A model generated the notes under the pieces. The model was not told where the DNA came from. It made no database searches and saw only the letters and a list, made by a program, of their open reading frames with translations. Below, one piece after another: positions 1 to 7,973 of a DNA stretch of 12,989 bases (positions are counted from its first letter, which is position 1; each line of letters begins with the position of its first letter). The DNA lies in assembly GCA_017554135.1 (NCBI GenBank), contig JAFZIX010000103.1, positions 1-12,989 of the forward strand, written 5' to 3'. Source of the stretch: Bacteroidales bacterium. GTDB taxonomy: Bacteria > Bacteroidota > Bacteroidia > Bacteroidales > UBA932. The position numbers and the translations under genes were made by a program.

Positions 1-2742
1 GTCAAGCGCAAAGACCTCACCGGTTCGGTGGCATCCGTCCGCGGCGAAGACATCGAGGCCAAGAAGACCACGACCCTCTCCACCGCTCTCCAGGGCGCCC
101 TTTCCGGCGTGATGGTCACCCGTGACAACTCCGCTCCGGGCGCATCTGCAGGTTCCATACGCGTCCGCGGTATCACCACCATCGGCACTTCCGATCCTCT
201 TTATATAGTGGACGGCGTGCAGGTGAGTAGCATGGACTACGTGAATCCTTCCGACGTGCAGAGCATCTCCGTCCTGAAGGATGCTGCGGCCGCCTCCATC
301 TACGGATCCAAGGCTGCTGCGGGCGTCATCCTCATCACCACCAAGCGCGGCGACAAGTCCGACCTTAGTCTCACCTACACCGGTGAGTTCGGCCTCGAGA
401 TTCCTACGGCCGAGCCCGACATGGTGGGTGTCACCCGCTTCCTGGAGATGTCCAATGAACTTCTCTATAACGATAACAGGACCGCCGGCTTCTTCCAGCT
501 CTACTCTGCCGACCAGATCAAGAACTGGGTGAAGTACAATGAAACCGACCCCAACCACTATCCCATCACGGACTGGAGGGGCCTCATGATGAAGGATTAT
601 GCACCCCGCACCACCCATCAGGTTTCGGTTTCCGGCGGCAACGAACTCGTGCGTACCAAGGTCTCCCTCTCCTACGACCAAGTGGAAGGCCTTTATGACG
701 GCCGCGGATTCCAGCGCTATATGCTCCGCACCAACAACGACTTCACCATCATCAAGAACAAACTGAACGCTTCCCTCGACATCAACATCCGTCGCGGAAA
801 GAGCCGCAGCACCGTCTACGGCCCCTTCAGCGATATGCGCAAGACCCCTGCAGTCTATGCTGCGGTATGGGATGACGGGCGCATCGCGGAAGGCAAGTCC
901 GGCGCCAACCCCTACGGACTGCTGCTCAACGGCGGCCGCTCCACTTCATGGAGCACCCAGATTGGCGGTAAAGGCACCATCGAATACAAGCCCGTCAAGG
1001 ATCTCAGCATCCAGGGTGTCATCTCGCCTTTCATCAACTACACCAAGACCAAGCAGTTCAAGAAGGCGGCCTACTACACCCTGATGGACAATCCCGATGC
1101 ATTCGGCGGCTGGCTCGAGGGCGGCGGCACCACCTATGCCACCAACAAACTCAGCGAGACCCGCAACGACAACTACAATGTCACCACCCAGGTGCTCGTG
1201 AACTACCATCACACCTTCGCCGAGAAGCACAACTTCAGCGCGATGGGCGGTTTCGAGAACTACGTGATGAAGAGCGAGTCCCTCACCGCGGCCCGCGACC
1301 AGTACGAGCTCACCCAGTATCCTTACCTCAACATCGGTCCCGAGGATTTCATGGAGAACTCCGGCAGCGGCAGCGAATACACTTCCAACTCCTTCTTCGG
1401 TCGCGTGATGTACGACTACGACGGCCGTTACCTCGTGCAGGCCAATGTCCGCCGAGACGCATCTTCCCGCTTTGCGAGGGATTACCGCTGGGGCACCTTC
1501 CCCTCCGTTTCCGCAGGCTGGGTGATCAGCGAAGAAGATTTCATGCAGGGGCTCAAGCCCGTCCTCTCCTTCCTCAAACTCCGCGGAAGCTGGGGTATGC
1601 TGGGTAACGAGCGCATCGGCAGCAACTACTTCCCCTACCTCGCCCTCATCAACTTTGGCGACGCCCTCTTCTATAAGGATGGCGAGGTCTCTTCCTCCAA
1701 GACCGCTTCCCAGCGTGCTCTTGCGGTGGAAGATATCACCTGGGAAACCACCACCTCCCTGGACTTCGGCTTCGACGCCACCCTGCTCGACAGCCGCCTG
1801 TCCGTAGGATTCGACTGGTACACCAAGAAGACCGACGGCATGCTCCTCTCTATCGAAATCCCCTGGGCCATGGGTTACAACAACCCCAGTACCAATGCCG
1901 GTAAGATGAGCACCCGCGGATGGGATCTGGAACTCGGCTGGCACGACCGCAAGGGCGACTTCGTCTACAGCGTAAGCGCCAACGTGTCCGACTTCCTCTC
2001 AAGGATCGACTACCTCAACGACGCCGACATCATCGGCAGCAGTACCATCCAGCGCGCCGGTGAATACTACAACGCTTACTACGGATATGTGAGCGAGGGC
2101 CTCTTCCTCACCCAGGAAGATGTAGACAACTCTGCCAAGCTCAATAATTCTGTGGCGGTCGGTGATATCAAGTATAAGGATATCTCCGGTCCCGACGGAG
2201 TTCCGGACGGAAAGATTTCCCCCGAATACGACCGCGTGGTGCTGGGCAACCAGTTCCCCCGCTTCCAGTTCGGCGGAAATGTGAACATGGCCTGGAAGAA
2301 CCTCGACTTCTCGATGGCTTTCCAGGGTATTGGCAAGAAGAACTCCTACATGGGCTCCGCAATGGTGCAGCCCCTGCGCGACAACTATGGCAACATCCCC
2401 GCCATCATCGACGGCAAGTACTGGAGCGCCTTCAACACCGACGAAGAGAATGCCAAGGCCATCTACCCCCGCCTTACCAAGGTCGGTATCTCCAACAACT
2501 ACGCTATTTCCGACTACTGGATGTTCAACGGCGCATATTTCCGTCTGAAGAACATTACTGTCGGATACACGCTTCCTTCCAAGTGGACCTCGGTCGCCGG
2601 CATGAAGAAAGTGCGCGTCTATGCAAGCGCCTCCGACCTCTTCTCCATCAGCAACTATCCTAAAGGATGGGATCCGGAAATGGGCTACACCTCATATCCT
2701 ATTACGACCTCCGTCCTCGCAGGTGTTACCGTCAAATTCTAA
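1..2742 (+). CDS. SusC-like TonB-dependent outer-membrane transporter (5' partial)
   Basis: This is an outer-membrane beta-barrel that imports oligosaccharides into the periplasm using TonB energy, with the SusD-like protein encoded next as its lid. The reading frame is open from base 1, so the gene starts upstream; the GTG at 28 is internal, because the codons before it already encode the typical SusC plug phrase KRKDLTGSVASV. About 913 residues are visible. The missing part would hold the signal peptide, the carboxypeptidase-regulatory-like domain and the TonB box. The plug is recognisable by LYIVDGVQ (visible residues about 67-74) and VLKDAAAASIYGSKAAAGV (from about 91). The rest has the aromatic, alternating pattern of a 22-strand barrel and ends in ...AGVTVKF, a C-terminal Phe typical of barrel proteins inserted by the BAM machinery. 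The stop is TAA at 2740. Family assignment is certain; the substrate is unknown. Confidence 0.97.
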   Translation, partial: VKRKDLTGSVASVRGEDIEAKKTTTLSTALQGALSGVMVTRDNSAPGASAGSIRVRGITTIGTSDPLYIVDGVQVSSMDYVNPSDVQSISVLKDAAAASIYGSKAAAGVILITTKRGDKSDLSLTYTGEFGLEIPTAEPDMVGVTRFLEMSNELLYNDNRTAGFFQLYSADQIKNWVKYNETDPNHYPITDWRGLMMKDYAPRTTHQVSVSGGNELVRTKVSLSYDQVEGLYDGRGFQRYMLRTNNDFTIIKNKLNASLDINIRRGKSRSTVYGPFSDMRKTPAVYAAVWDDGRIAEGKSGANPYGLLLNGGRSTSWSTQIGGKGTIEYKPVKDLSIQGVISPFINYTKTKQFKKAAYYTLMDNPDAFGGWLEGGGTTYATNKLSETRNDNYNVTTQVLVNYHHTFAEKHNFSAMGGFENYVMKSESLTAARDQYELTQYPYLNIGPEDFMENSGSGSEYTSNSFFGRVMYDYDGRYLVQANVRRDASSRFARDYRWGTFPSVSAGWVISEEDFMQGLKPVLSFLKLRGSWGMLGNERIGSNYFPYLALINFGDALFYKDGEVSSSKTASQRALAVEDITWETTTSLDFGFDATLLDSRLSVGFDWYTKKTDGMLLSIEIPWAMGYNNPSTNAGKMSTRGWDLELGWHDRKGDFVYSVSANVSDFLSRIDYLNDADIIGSSTIQRAGEYYNAYYGYVSEGLFLTQEDVDNSAKLNNSVAVGDIKYKDISGPDGVPDGKISPEYDRVVLGNQFPRFQFGGNVNMAWKNLDFSMAFQGIGKKNSYMGSAMVQPLRDNYGNIPAIIDGKYWSAFNTDEENAKAIYPRLTKVGISNNYAISDYWMFNGAYFRLKNITVGYTLPSKWTSVAGMKKVRVYASASDLFSISNYPKGWDPEMGYTSYPITTSVLAGVTVKF

Positions 2743-2754
2743 AAGCGCGACATC

Positions 2755-4458
2755 ATGAAAAAGTTTATTATCATACTTTCCGCCGCCCTCGCCCTCGCAT
2801 CCTGCGTTTCCATGGATATGACTCCGCTCAGCCAGGGCAATAGCGACTCCTGGTACACCACCGAGACAGAGCTCAACATGGCGGTCAATGAATTCTACGT
2901 GCTGGGCTACTGGGATTACCTGATTCCCCAGGAACAGTGGTCCGATAACTTCACATATCGCAATACCAACCGCAACGCCATCCTCGAAGGAACAGTCAAC
3001 GGACAGACCTGGGATTCCTACACCATCTGGGTGCAGGCATACAAACTCATCGCCCGTGCGAATTCTCTGCTGGACAAGATCGACCGCGCCCGTGAGAAGG
3101 GTATGGCCGAAGACCTTGTGAAGCGCTTCGAGGCCGAGGCATATTTCGCCCGTGCCTGCAAGTACGGCGACCTGCTGACCTTCTTCGGCGATGTTCCTTA
3201 CATCGATACCTACCAGACCATCCAGGAAGCCATGAATAACGGTCGCACTCCTAAGGCCACCGTCATCGAGAAGATGTACGCCGATTTCGACAATGCAATC
3301 GCTTATCTTCCTGCCGACTGGGGCGCAAATGCAGTGCACGCCACGAAAGGTGCCGCATATGCGATGAAGGCTCGTTACGCTCTCTACATGGGCGACTGGG
3401 CCGTTGCCGCAGAGGCCGCCGAGAATTGTGTGAAACTCAAGAACTACGCCCTCGAGGCCGACTATGCCGACATCTTCTGGCAGAGCACCGGCTTGATCAA
3501 GGAGAAGATATTCGCGATTCCTCGCTCCATAGAAAACAGCGTCGTGCTGGATCAGTGGTACGTGAACAACTCCCTGCCGCGCAACGCGGGCGGATACGCT
3601 GCCTACACTCCTTCCTGGGACCTGCTCGCAGCATACCTCTGCACCGACGGCAAGCCCATCGACGAATCTCCTCTCTTCGACAGCCTGAACCCCTTCAAGA
3701 ACAGGGATCCCCGCTGCACCAAGACTATCGTCGAGTTCAACACCCAGCACTGCGGATTCGATTTCGACCCTTCACCCGCGACCACCCAGGTGTATAACTA
3801 CAGCACCGGCGCCAAGCAGTCCAACCAGGATAGCCGCGCAGTGAACCAGTACGCCAGTTATAACGGCCTCCTTCTCAAAAAAGGTGTCGACGCCAGCTGG
3901 ACCGAGAACGGCAAGCAGGTGCAGACCGACTACATCATGATGCGCTATGCCGACGTGCTGCTTATGTACGCCGAGGCCAAGATCGAGTTGAACCAGATCG
4001 ACGCCAGCGTGCTCGACGCCATCAACCAGGTGCGTGCCCGCGCCTACGGTGTCAGCGCATCCTCGGTTGCTCTCTATCCGGCAGTAACCTCTACCGACCA
4101 GGCAACGCTTCGCCAGACCGTGCGTCTGGAGCGCCGCGTGGAACTCGCCTTCGAAGGCCTGCGCTACCGCGACCTCATCCGCTGGCGTCTTGCCGAAAAG
4201 GCCCTGAACAAGTACAACTACATCAACCTCGCTCCCACCGACTGCCTCGACAAGGTGGTGAACAAGGGCTTCTGGTTCTGGGGGATGACTCCCCAGATCG
4301 ACGAGGACGGCATGGCGGATTTCGCTCCGCTGAAGGCTGCCGGACTGTGCGAAGAAGGTGCCAAGCGCAACTTCCCTGCACGCCAGTATCTCATGCCCAT
4401 CCCTACCCACGACATCGAACTGTCGAATAATAATCTGACCAACAATGAAGGCTATTGA
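2755..4458 (+). CDS. SusD-like surface glycan-binding lipoprotein
   Basis: This 567-residue protein is predicted to be the surface-exposed lid of the SusC transporter. It begins with a lipoprotein signal peptide (MKKFIIILSAALALASC; lipobox LASC, Cys17), so it is lipidated and probably flipped to the outer face. The middle is helix-rich with alanine/tyrosine-rich segments, as in the TPR-like scaffold of the family. The C-terminal SusD/RagB signature is clear: ERRVELAFEGLRYRDLIRW at residues about 459-477, preceded by INQVRARAYG. The C-terminus (YLMPIPTHDIELSNNNLTNNEGY region) also fits, because SusD proteins commonly end with a PIP...E...N.L.QN-like motif. The start ATG lies 12 nt after the susC stop, as expected for co-translation with it. 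Length is normal for the family. The ligand cannot be predicted from sequence. Confidence 0.97.
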   Translation: MKKFIIILSAALALASCVSMDMTPLSQGNSDSWYTTETELNMAVNEFYVLGYWDYLIPQEQWSDNFTYRNTNRNAILEGTVNGQTWDSYTIWVQAYKLIARANSLLDKIDRAREKGMAEDLVKRFEAEAYFARACKYGDLLTFFGDVPYIDTYQTIQEAMNNGRTPKATVIEKMYADFDNAIAYLPADWGANAVHATKGAAYAMKARYALYMGDWAVAAEAAENCVKLKNYALEADYADIFWQSTGLIKEKIFAIPRSIENSVVLDQWYVNNSLPRNAGGYAAYTPSWDLLAAYLCTDGKPIDESPLFDSLNPFKNRDPRCTKTIVEFNTQHCGFDFDPSPATTQVYNYSTGAKQSNQDSRAVNQYASYNGLLLKKGVDASWTENGKQVQTDYIMMRYADVLLMYAEAKIELNQIDASVLDAINQVRARAYGVSASSVALYPAVTSTDQATLRQTVRLERRVELAFEGLRYRDLIRWRLAEKALNKYNYINLAPTDCLDKVVNKGFWFWGMTPQIDEDGMADFAPLKAAGLCEEGAKRNFPARQYLMPIPTHDIELSNNNLTNNEGY

Positions 4459-4462
4459 TACC

Positions 4463-6130
4463 ATGAAAACAATATCCAAAATAGCATTTGCCGCTCTTGC
4501 CCTGCTCGCCGCAGCAGCCTGCAACAAGCACGAAATCGACAACAAGAAGTCGAACTACAATGCCACGATGGAGATCTCGGCATCCAAGGACGTCGTGATC
4601 CTCAATGAGGCGGCTCCCAACGAAGTTGCCCTCACCGTCACCTGGACTCCGGCCTATGATTACGGCAGCGACTTCATAATGACCTACCAGTATTCCGTCG
4701 AGGTGCCCACTTCCAAGGCATCTGCCATCAGTGAGTACGAAGATGACGGAGTCTTTACCCGCAGTTACACCAACAAGCAGTTGCAGGATATGCTGATCGG
4801 CCACTTCGGCCAACTCACCAGCACCAAGGCCCAACTCAAGTTCGGCGTTACCGCCACCTACACCGGCCCCAGGATTGTAATCCCCGACATGTCCTCAATC
4901 ACCGTTACCGTCAAGACCTACGGCCCGAAGCAGTTCGCTGCCGACAAGGTCTATATGGCCGGCACCGCGGTGGGTGCGAATCCCGTCGAACTCAGCCCCA
5001 GCGCCAACAACTCCGCGCTGTATGTCTATACCGGCAATCTCACTGCAGGCAAACTCAACTTCCCCGTTGAGTATGGCGACGAGAACAATGTGATAATTCC
5101 TGCATCCGGCAAGGATGAGGCCGTTACCGGCGAGGCCCAGGCGGCTATTGCAGATGAAGGCACCAAGACCGCGTCCTGGGTTATCCCCACCTCCGAGAGC
5201 TACCGCGTGACGCTAAATTTTACCACGCAGTCTGTGACGGTGATTCCTACGTCGCAGATCTTTGAGGTAGATTCGCTCTTCCTCGCGGGTACCGCTCTCG
5301 ACAAGGAAACCAAGATTGAAGCCACTCTGGAGAATCCTTCAGTGTATGCCTTCCACGGCGAACTCAAGGCCGGAAGTCTTTATCTGCCCGTTAGTTTCAA
5401 CGAGGCGAAGACACTCTCCATCGTTCCTGCAGGCGACTCGCACGATATCGTCGACGGCACCGCCGTGGCATTCGGCCAGGCCCTCACCACCCAGACGGGT
5501 GCCAAGTACTGGACTATCCCCGCGGATGGCGTCTACCGCATCGTGGTGGATACCGATGCCAAGACCATCAAGATCTACTCACCCGCAACCGATCCCAAGA
5601 ACAAGGAGGTCATCTTCAACAACACCGTGGACAAGATCAATCCTTACACTATGGAGGTTACTGAACTGTGGATGTGGGGTGGATTCAACGCTGCGGACAA
5701 GGATTCCGACCTCAAGGCCGGCTTCCAGCGCAAATACACCCTCAAGCAGAGCCTTGCCAATCCTTATGTATTCGTTTACCTCGGAGATGCCCTGCCCAGG
5801 AAGAGCGGAAACTACAACTCCAAGAACTCCGTCACCGGAGCGACTTCCGGAGCTGCCTGGCTCACCTTCCTCGTGACCAGTCTGGAGAACAATGTTTACG
5901 CCTTCGGCTCCACCGCGGATGCCAAGCGTAACGACCACACCGGCACCGTTGAACCCGCCCTCGGCGAGACCGTCGACGGAATCGGCAGCCAGGGAGATCA
6001 CCGTTATTCATATTTCGTGATTCCCGAAGGTGCGAACTGCGTGATCGTTGATATTTCCGATGTGTCCTCAGCCAACAATATGGCTTCCAATACTGCAGTC
6101 AATGCGAAAGTTACATTCTATAAAAGATAA
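4463..6130 (+). CDS. SusE-like outer-membrane glycan-binding lipoprotein
   Basis: This is a surface glycan-binding accessory protein in the SusE position. The preferred start is ATG 4463, not the in-frame ATG at 4445. The later start gives a clean lipoprotein signal peptide (MKTISKIAFAALALLAAAAC, Cys20) and sits 4 nt past the susD stop, whereas the earlier one adds six residues (MKAIDT) ahead of it. From 4463 the protein has 555 residues. Residues about 25-150 resemble the SusE N-terminal Ig-like domain (VALTVTWTPAYDYGSDF, then YQYSVEVP). Two tandem SusE/F-type starch-binding-like domains follow at about 162-262 and 270-374. Both begin with AGTA, share a G-x-L-x-AG-x-L core and end in a short beta hairpin. 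A larger third domain (about 397-555) begins ELWMWGGFN and contains several aromatic residues that could contact sugar. Ligand unknown. Confidence 0.88.
   Translation: MKTISKIAFAALALLAAAACNKHEIDNKKSNYNATMEISASKDVVILNEAAPNEVALTVTWTPAYDYGSDFIMTYQYSVEVPTSKASAISEYEDDGVFTRSYTNKQLQDMLIGHFGQLTSTKAQLKFGVTATYTGPRIVIPDMSSITVTVKTYGPKQFAADKVYMAGTAVGANPVELSPSANNSALYVYTGNLTAGKLNFPVEYGDENNVIIPASGKDEAVTGEAQAAIADEGTKTASWVIPTSESYRVTLNFTTQSVTVIPTSQIFEVDSLFLAGTALDKETKIEATLENPSVYAFHGELKAGSLYLPVSFNEAKTLSIVPAGDSHDIVDGTAVAFGQALTTQTGAKYWTIPADGVYRIVVDTDAKTIKIYSPATDPKNKEVIFNNTVDKINPYTMEVTELWMWGGFNAADKDSDLKAGFQRKYTLKQSLANPYVFVYLGDALPRKSGNYNSKNSVTGATSGAAWLTFLVTSLENNVYAFGSTADAKRNDHTGTVEPALGETVDGIGSQGDHRYSYFVIPEGANCVIVDISDVSSANNMASNTAVNAKVTFYKR
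4946..5248 (+). repeat. SusE-like domain repeat, copy 1
   Basis: Protein-level repeat inside the SusE-like lipoprotein (residues about 162-262). It starts VYMAGTAVG, has the core LYVYTGNLTAGKLNFPVEY and closes SWVIP...YRVTLNFTTQSVTVIP. It matches copy 2 over its whole length and a shortened copy in the fimbrillin-like gene. The DNA has diverged, so this is an old duplication of a folded domain and not a recent repeat. Confidence 0.75.
5270..5584 (+). repeat. SusE-like domain repeat, copy 2
   Basis: Second copy in the SusE-like lipoprotein (residues about 270-374). It starts SLFLAGTALD, has the core VYAFHGELKAGSLYLPVSF and closes WTIPADGVYRIVVDTDAKTIKIY. It lines up with copy 1 at AGTA, G-x-L-x-AG-x-L and the terminal IP...YR/V...hairpin. 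Confidence 0.75.
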
Positions 6131-6139
6131 TCTTTGAAT

Positions 6140-6280
6140 ATGAAAAAGAATTACACGGCTCCGTGCACTGAGTCTGTAATAGTGCAACCTGGCGGAATGA
6201 TCTGCCAGAGCGTAGAACTCAATGGAGCTCTATGGAATGAAAGTATAACCACAGTCGACGTAAGCGGCACAGATTTCTAG
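6140..6280 (+). CDS. 46-aa small hypothetical protein
   Basis: A short complete ORF (ATG 6140 to TAG 6278-6280) fills the gap between the two lipoprotein genes with 9 nt before it and 4 nt after it, spacing that fits a translated gene in the operon. The product begins MKKNYTAPCTESVIVQPG and ends ITTVDVSGTDF. It has two cysteines (residues 9 and 22), no signal peptide and no membrane segment. From general knowledge, Bacteroidales genomes carry many unannotated small proteins that open MKK-x-Y-x-x-P followed by a V/E-rich stretch, often near surface lipoprotein genes; this one fits that pattern. Function is unknown. It could be a real small protein, a leader peptide that couples translation of the next gene, or, less likely, chance. 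The gene-like position and the family-like start favour a real gene. Confidence 0.65.
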   Translation: MKKNYTAPCTESVIVQPGGMICQSVELNGALWNESITTVDVSGTDF

Positions 6281-6284
6281 GATT

Positions 6285-7946
6285 ATGAAAAAGTATTTAT
6301 TTTCCTTAGTAGCGCTGCTTGCCGTTGCAGCAGCCTGCACCAAAGAAGAAACCGTTGTTAACGAGGTTTCCAATGACGCCCCTGTGTTCAAAGCCTATGT
6401 AGGTGAGACCAAAGCGCTTCTCGAAGGCAACAAGGTCAAATGGGAAGCCACCGATCACATTTCCGTATGGAACGGCACCCAGACTGCGGATTATTCTACT
6501 ACCAGCACCGGCGATTCCGCCGATTTCACTACCAGCGACGAATTCGGTTCCGCCGGGTCTTATGTTGCTATCTATCCTTATGACGGCAGCGCAGTGTTCA
6601 GCGCCGGAAGCGTGACCACCACACTTCCTGCCGCCCAGACTGCTACTGACGCCGGATTTGATCCTGCGGCTCACATCGCAGTTGCAAGCTCGACCACCAC
6701 TTCACTGTCTTTCCATAATGCCGTCGCTTACGTGAAGTTCACCGTTCCCGCCGGAATGGATGACCTTACCAGCGTGAGTTTCAAGGGCAACAACAGCGAG
6801 AAAGTGGCAGGCGCCTGCTCGGTCAATACCAGCACTTATGCCCTGACTGCCACCGGTAGCGAAACCGCAACCCTGAGCGGAACGTTCACCGAGGGCTCCA
6901 CCTACTACCTCGCAGTCGCTCCCCAGGACTATAGCGCGGGCTACACCGTGACCATCACCCGCACCAGCGGCACTTACGAGATGGTTTCCAAGGCCACCAG
7001 CATCACTTTCGAACGCTCCGCCGCCCGCGACCTCGGAAATCTTTGGGATGGCAGCATCGTGCTTGAGGGAACGGCCGTAGCATCTGCTACTCCGATGACC
7101 GTAGTTGCCGGGACCAGCGGCAAGATTCAATTCCATCAGGTCTACAGTTTCCGCGGTGATTTGACTGCCGGCAAACTGAATGTCCGTAAATCTTATAGCA
7201 GCACTGCTTTCCAGAGTGATATCACTATTCCCGCTGACGGTAATTATCATGTGATGTACAACATGACTACCGGACGTTTCAAGGTTTATACTCAGGAAAT
7301 GTATGTTGACTTCCTGCGCGGAGATGCAAACGGCGCCTCGGTTGCACCTTGGAAAATGCTCAGGAATACCAGTCCCGATACTGTCGACGATACCGCTCCT
7401 AACTATACTCTCATTGATTATGATGGGAACTTGACAGGGGCCAGGTGCGATGTGTCCGCTTTCCCGGCAGGCAGTGGTGATTACAAGTACAATGGCACTA
7501 ACGGCAATGATAAGAGCATGCCTTCATATTATGCCGATGATGAGGAATGGACTAAGGGTGTACTCTATGACGGGCTTCAGATTTTCAAGGGAACCGGATC
7601 CGGAGATTCAGAAGAACTGTCGGTTGTGATTACCGGCCTCAACTCCTCTGCCAAATATGATTTCCGTCTGGTGTCTGCGAGGTTCAATGCCAGTCCTGCG
7701 GCCCGTAAAACCAGGTTTACCATAGTCGGTTTAACAACCTATGGCCCTCAGGAGGTGTATCAAGGATGGAAGCCTGCCAATATCGCCGCAATGAGTACTT
7801 ATGACTTGATGTCTATTCATAAGCTCGATTTTGATGGTATTTCTCCTGATGGAGAAGGAACGGTTACTATCAAAATGAAAGGTATAGACACCGGAACCCG
7901 TGCAGATGCACATCTTAATGGTTTGAGAATCGCGAAGGTTCTTTAA
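6285..7946 (+). CDS. Fimbrillin-like (Mfa-like) lipoprotein with a SusE-like repeat and a C-terminal beta-sandwich domain
   Basis: This 553-residue predicted surface lipoprotein sits where SusF or another surface glycan-binding protein would be expected. The signal peptide ends LLAVAAAC (Cys18) and is followed by TKEE; lysine and acidic residues just after the lipid-bearing Cys resemble the Bacteroidota surface-export signal. Residues about 35-258 fit the fimbrillin-like/Mfa-like family: KVKWEATDHISVW (about 50-62), YVAIYPYDG, LSFHNAVAYVKFTVP and YYLAVAPQDYSAGYTVTI. Residues about 262-337 are a shortened SusE-like repeat. Residues about 338-553 form a third domain with VVITGLNSSAKYDFRLVSAR and a ...DAHLNGLRIAKVL end, which resembles beta-sandwich domains attached to secreted carbohydrate-active proteins. 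Start ATG 6285 is 4 nt after the small ORF. The 3' half is AT-richer than its neighbours. Most likely a cell-surface glycan-binding protein; ligand unknown. Confidence 0.82.
   Translation: MKKYLFSLVALLAVAAACTKEETVVNEVSNDAPVFKAYVGETKALLEGNKVKWEATDHISVWNGTQTADYSTTSTGDSADFTTSDEFGSAGSYVAIYPYDGSAVFSAGSVTTTLPAAQTATDAGFDPAAHIAVASSTTTSLSFHNAVAYVKFTVPAGMDDLTSVSFKGNNSEKVAGACSVNTSTYALTATGSETATLSGTFTEGSTYYLAVAPQDYSAGYTVTITRTSGTYEMVSKATSITFERSAARDLGNLWDGSIVLEGTAVASATPMTVVAGTSGKIQFHQVYSFRGDLTAGKLNVRKSYSSTAFQSDITIPADGNYHVMYNMTTGRFKVYTQEMYVDFLRGDANGASVAPWKMLRNTSPDTVDDTAPNYTLIDYDGNLTGARCDVSAFPAGSGDYKYNGTNGNDKSMPSYYADDEEWTKGVLYDGLQIFKGTGSGDSEELSVVITGLNSSAKYDFRLVSARFNASPAARKTRFTIVGLTTYGPQEVYQGWKPANIAAMSTYDLMSIHKLDFDGISPDGEGTVTIKMKGIDTGTRADAHLNGLRIAKVL
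7062..7295 (+). repeat. SusE-like domain repeat, shortened copy 3
   Basis: Residues about 260-337 of the fimbrillin-like lipoprotein match the SusE repeats of the gene upstream. EGTAVASATPM aligns with AGTAVGANPV, VYSFRGDLTAGKLNV with LYVYTGNLTAGKLNF, and ITIPADGNYHVMYNMTTGRF with WTIPADGVYRIVVDTDAKTI. Roughly 25 residues between the core and the closing hairpin are missing compared with copies 1 and 2. The DNA differs at many positions, so this is protein-level homology. Confidence 0.7.
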
Positions 7947-7973
7947 TCAAAAATAATGTATCTTTAAAAGGTC

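Noticed and set aside
28..30. GTG at 28 as the start codon of the SusC-like gene
   Set aside because: The frame is open to base 1 and the upstream codons encode conserved SusC plug sequence, so the true start is outside the window.
946..1944. Long antisense ORF (332 codons) inside the susC-like gene
   Set aside because: It is the mirror of a well-supported SusC barrel. Its translation is rich in V/G/A/E with no domain or signal. Long antisense frames are expected in GC-rich genes.
2692..3750. Antisense ORF of 352 codons across the susC/susD junction
   Set aside because: It lies opposite two clearly real genes and has low-complexity composition with no recognisable motif.
6128..6136. TAATCTTTG as a -7 promoter element ahead of the small ORF
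   Set aside because: Spacing between TA and TTTG is one base too long and no suitable -33 TTTG precedes it; co-transcription explains the gene order.
7959..7966. TATCTTTA as a possible Bacteroidota -7 promoter element (consensus TAnnTTTG) before the enzyme genes
   Set aside because: The last base mismatches, and the nearest TTTG (7922-7925) is 33 nt upstream, too far for the usual 19-21 nt spacing. An internal promoter is possible but not supported.
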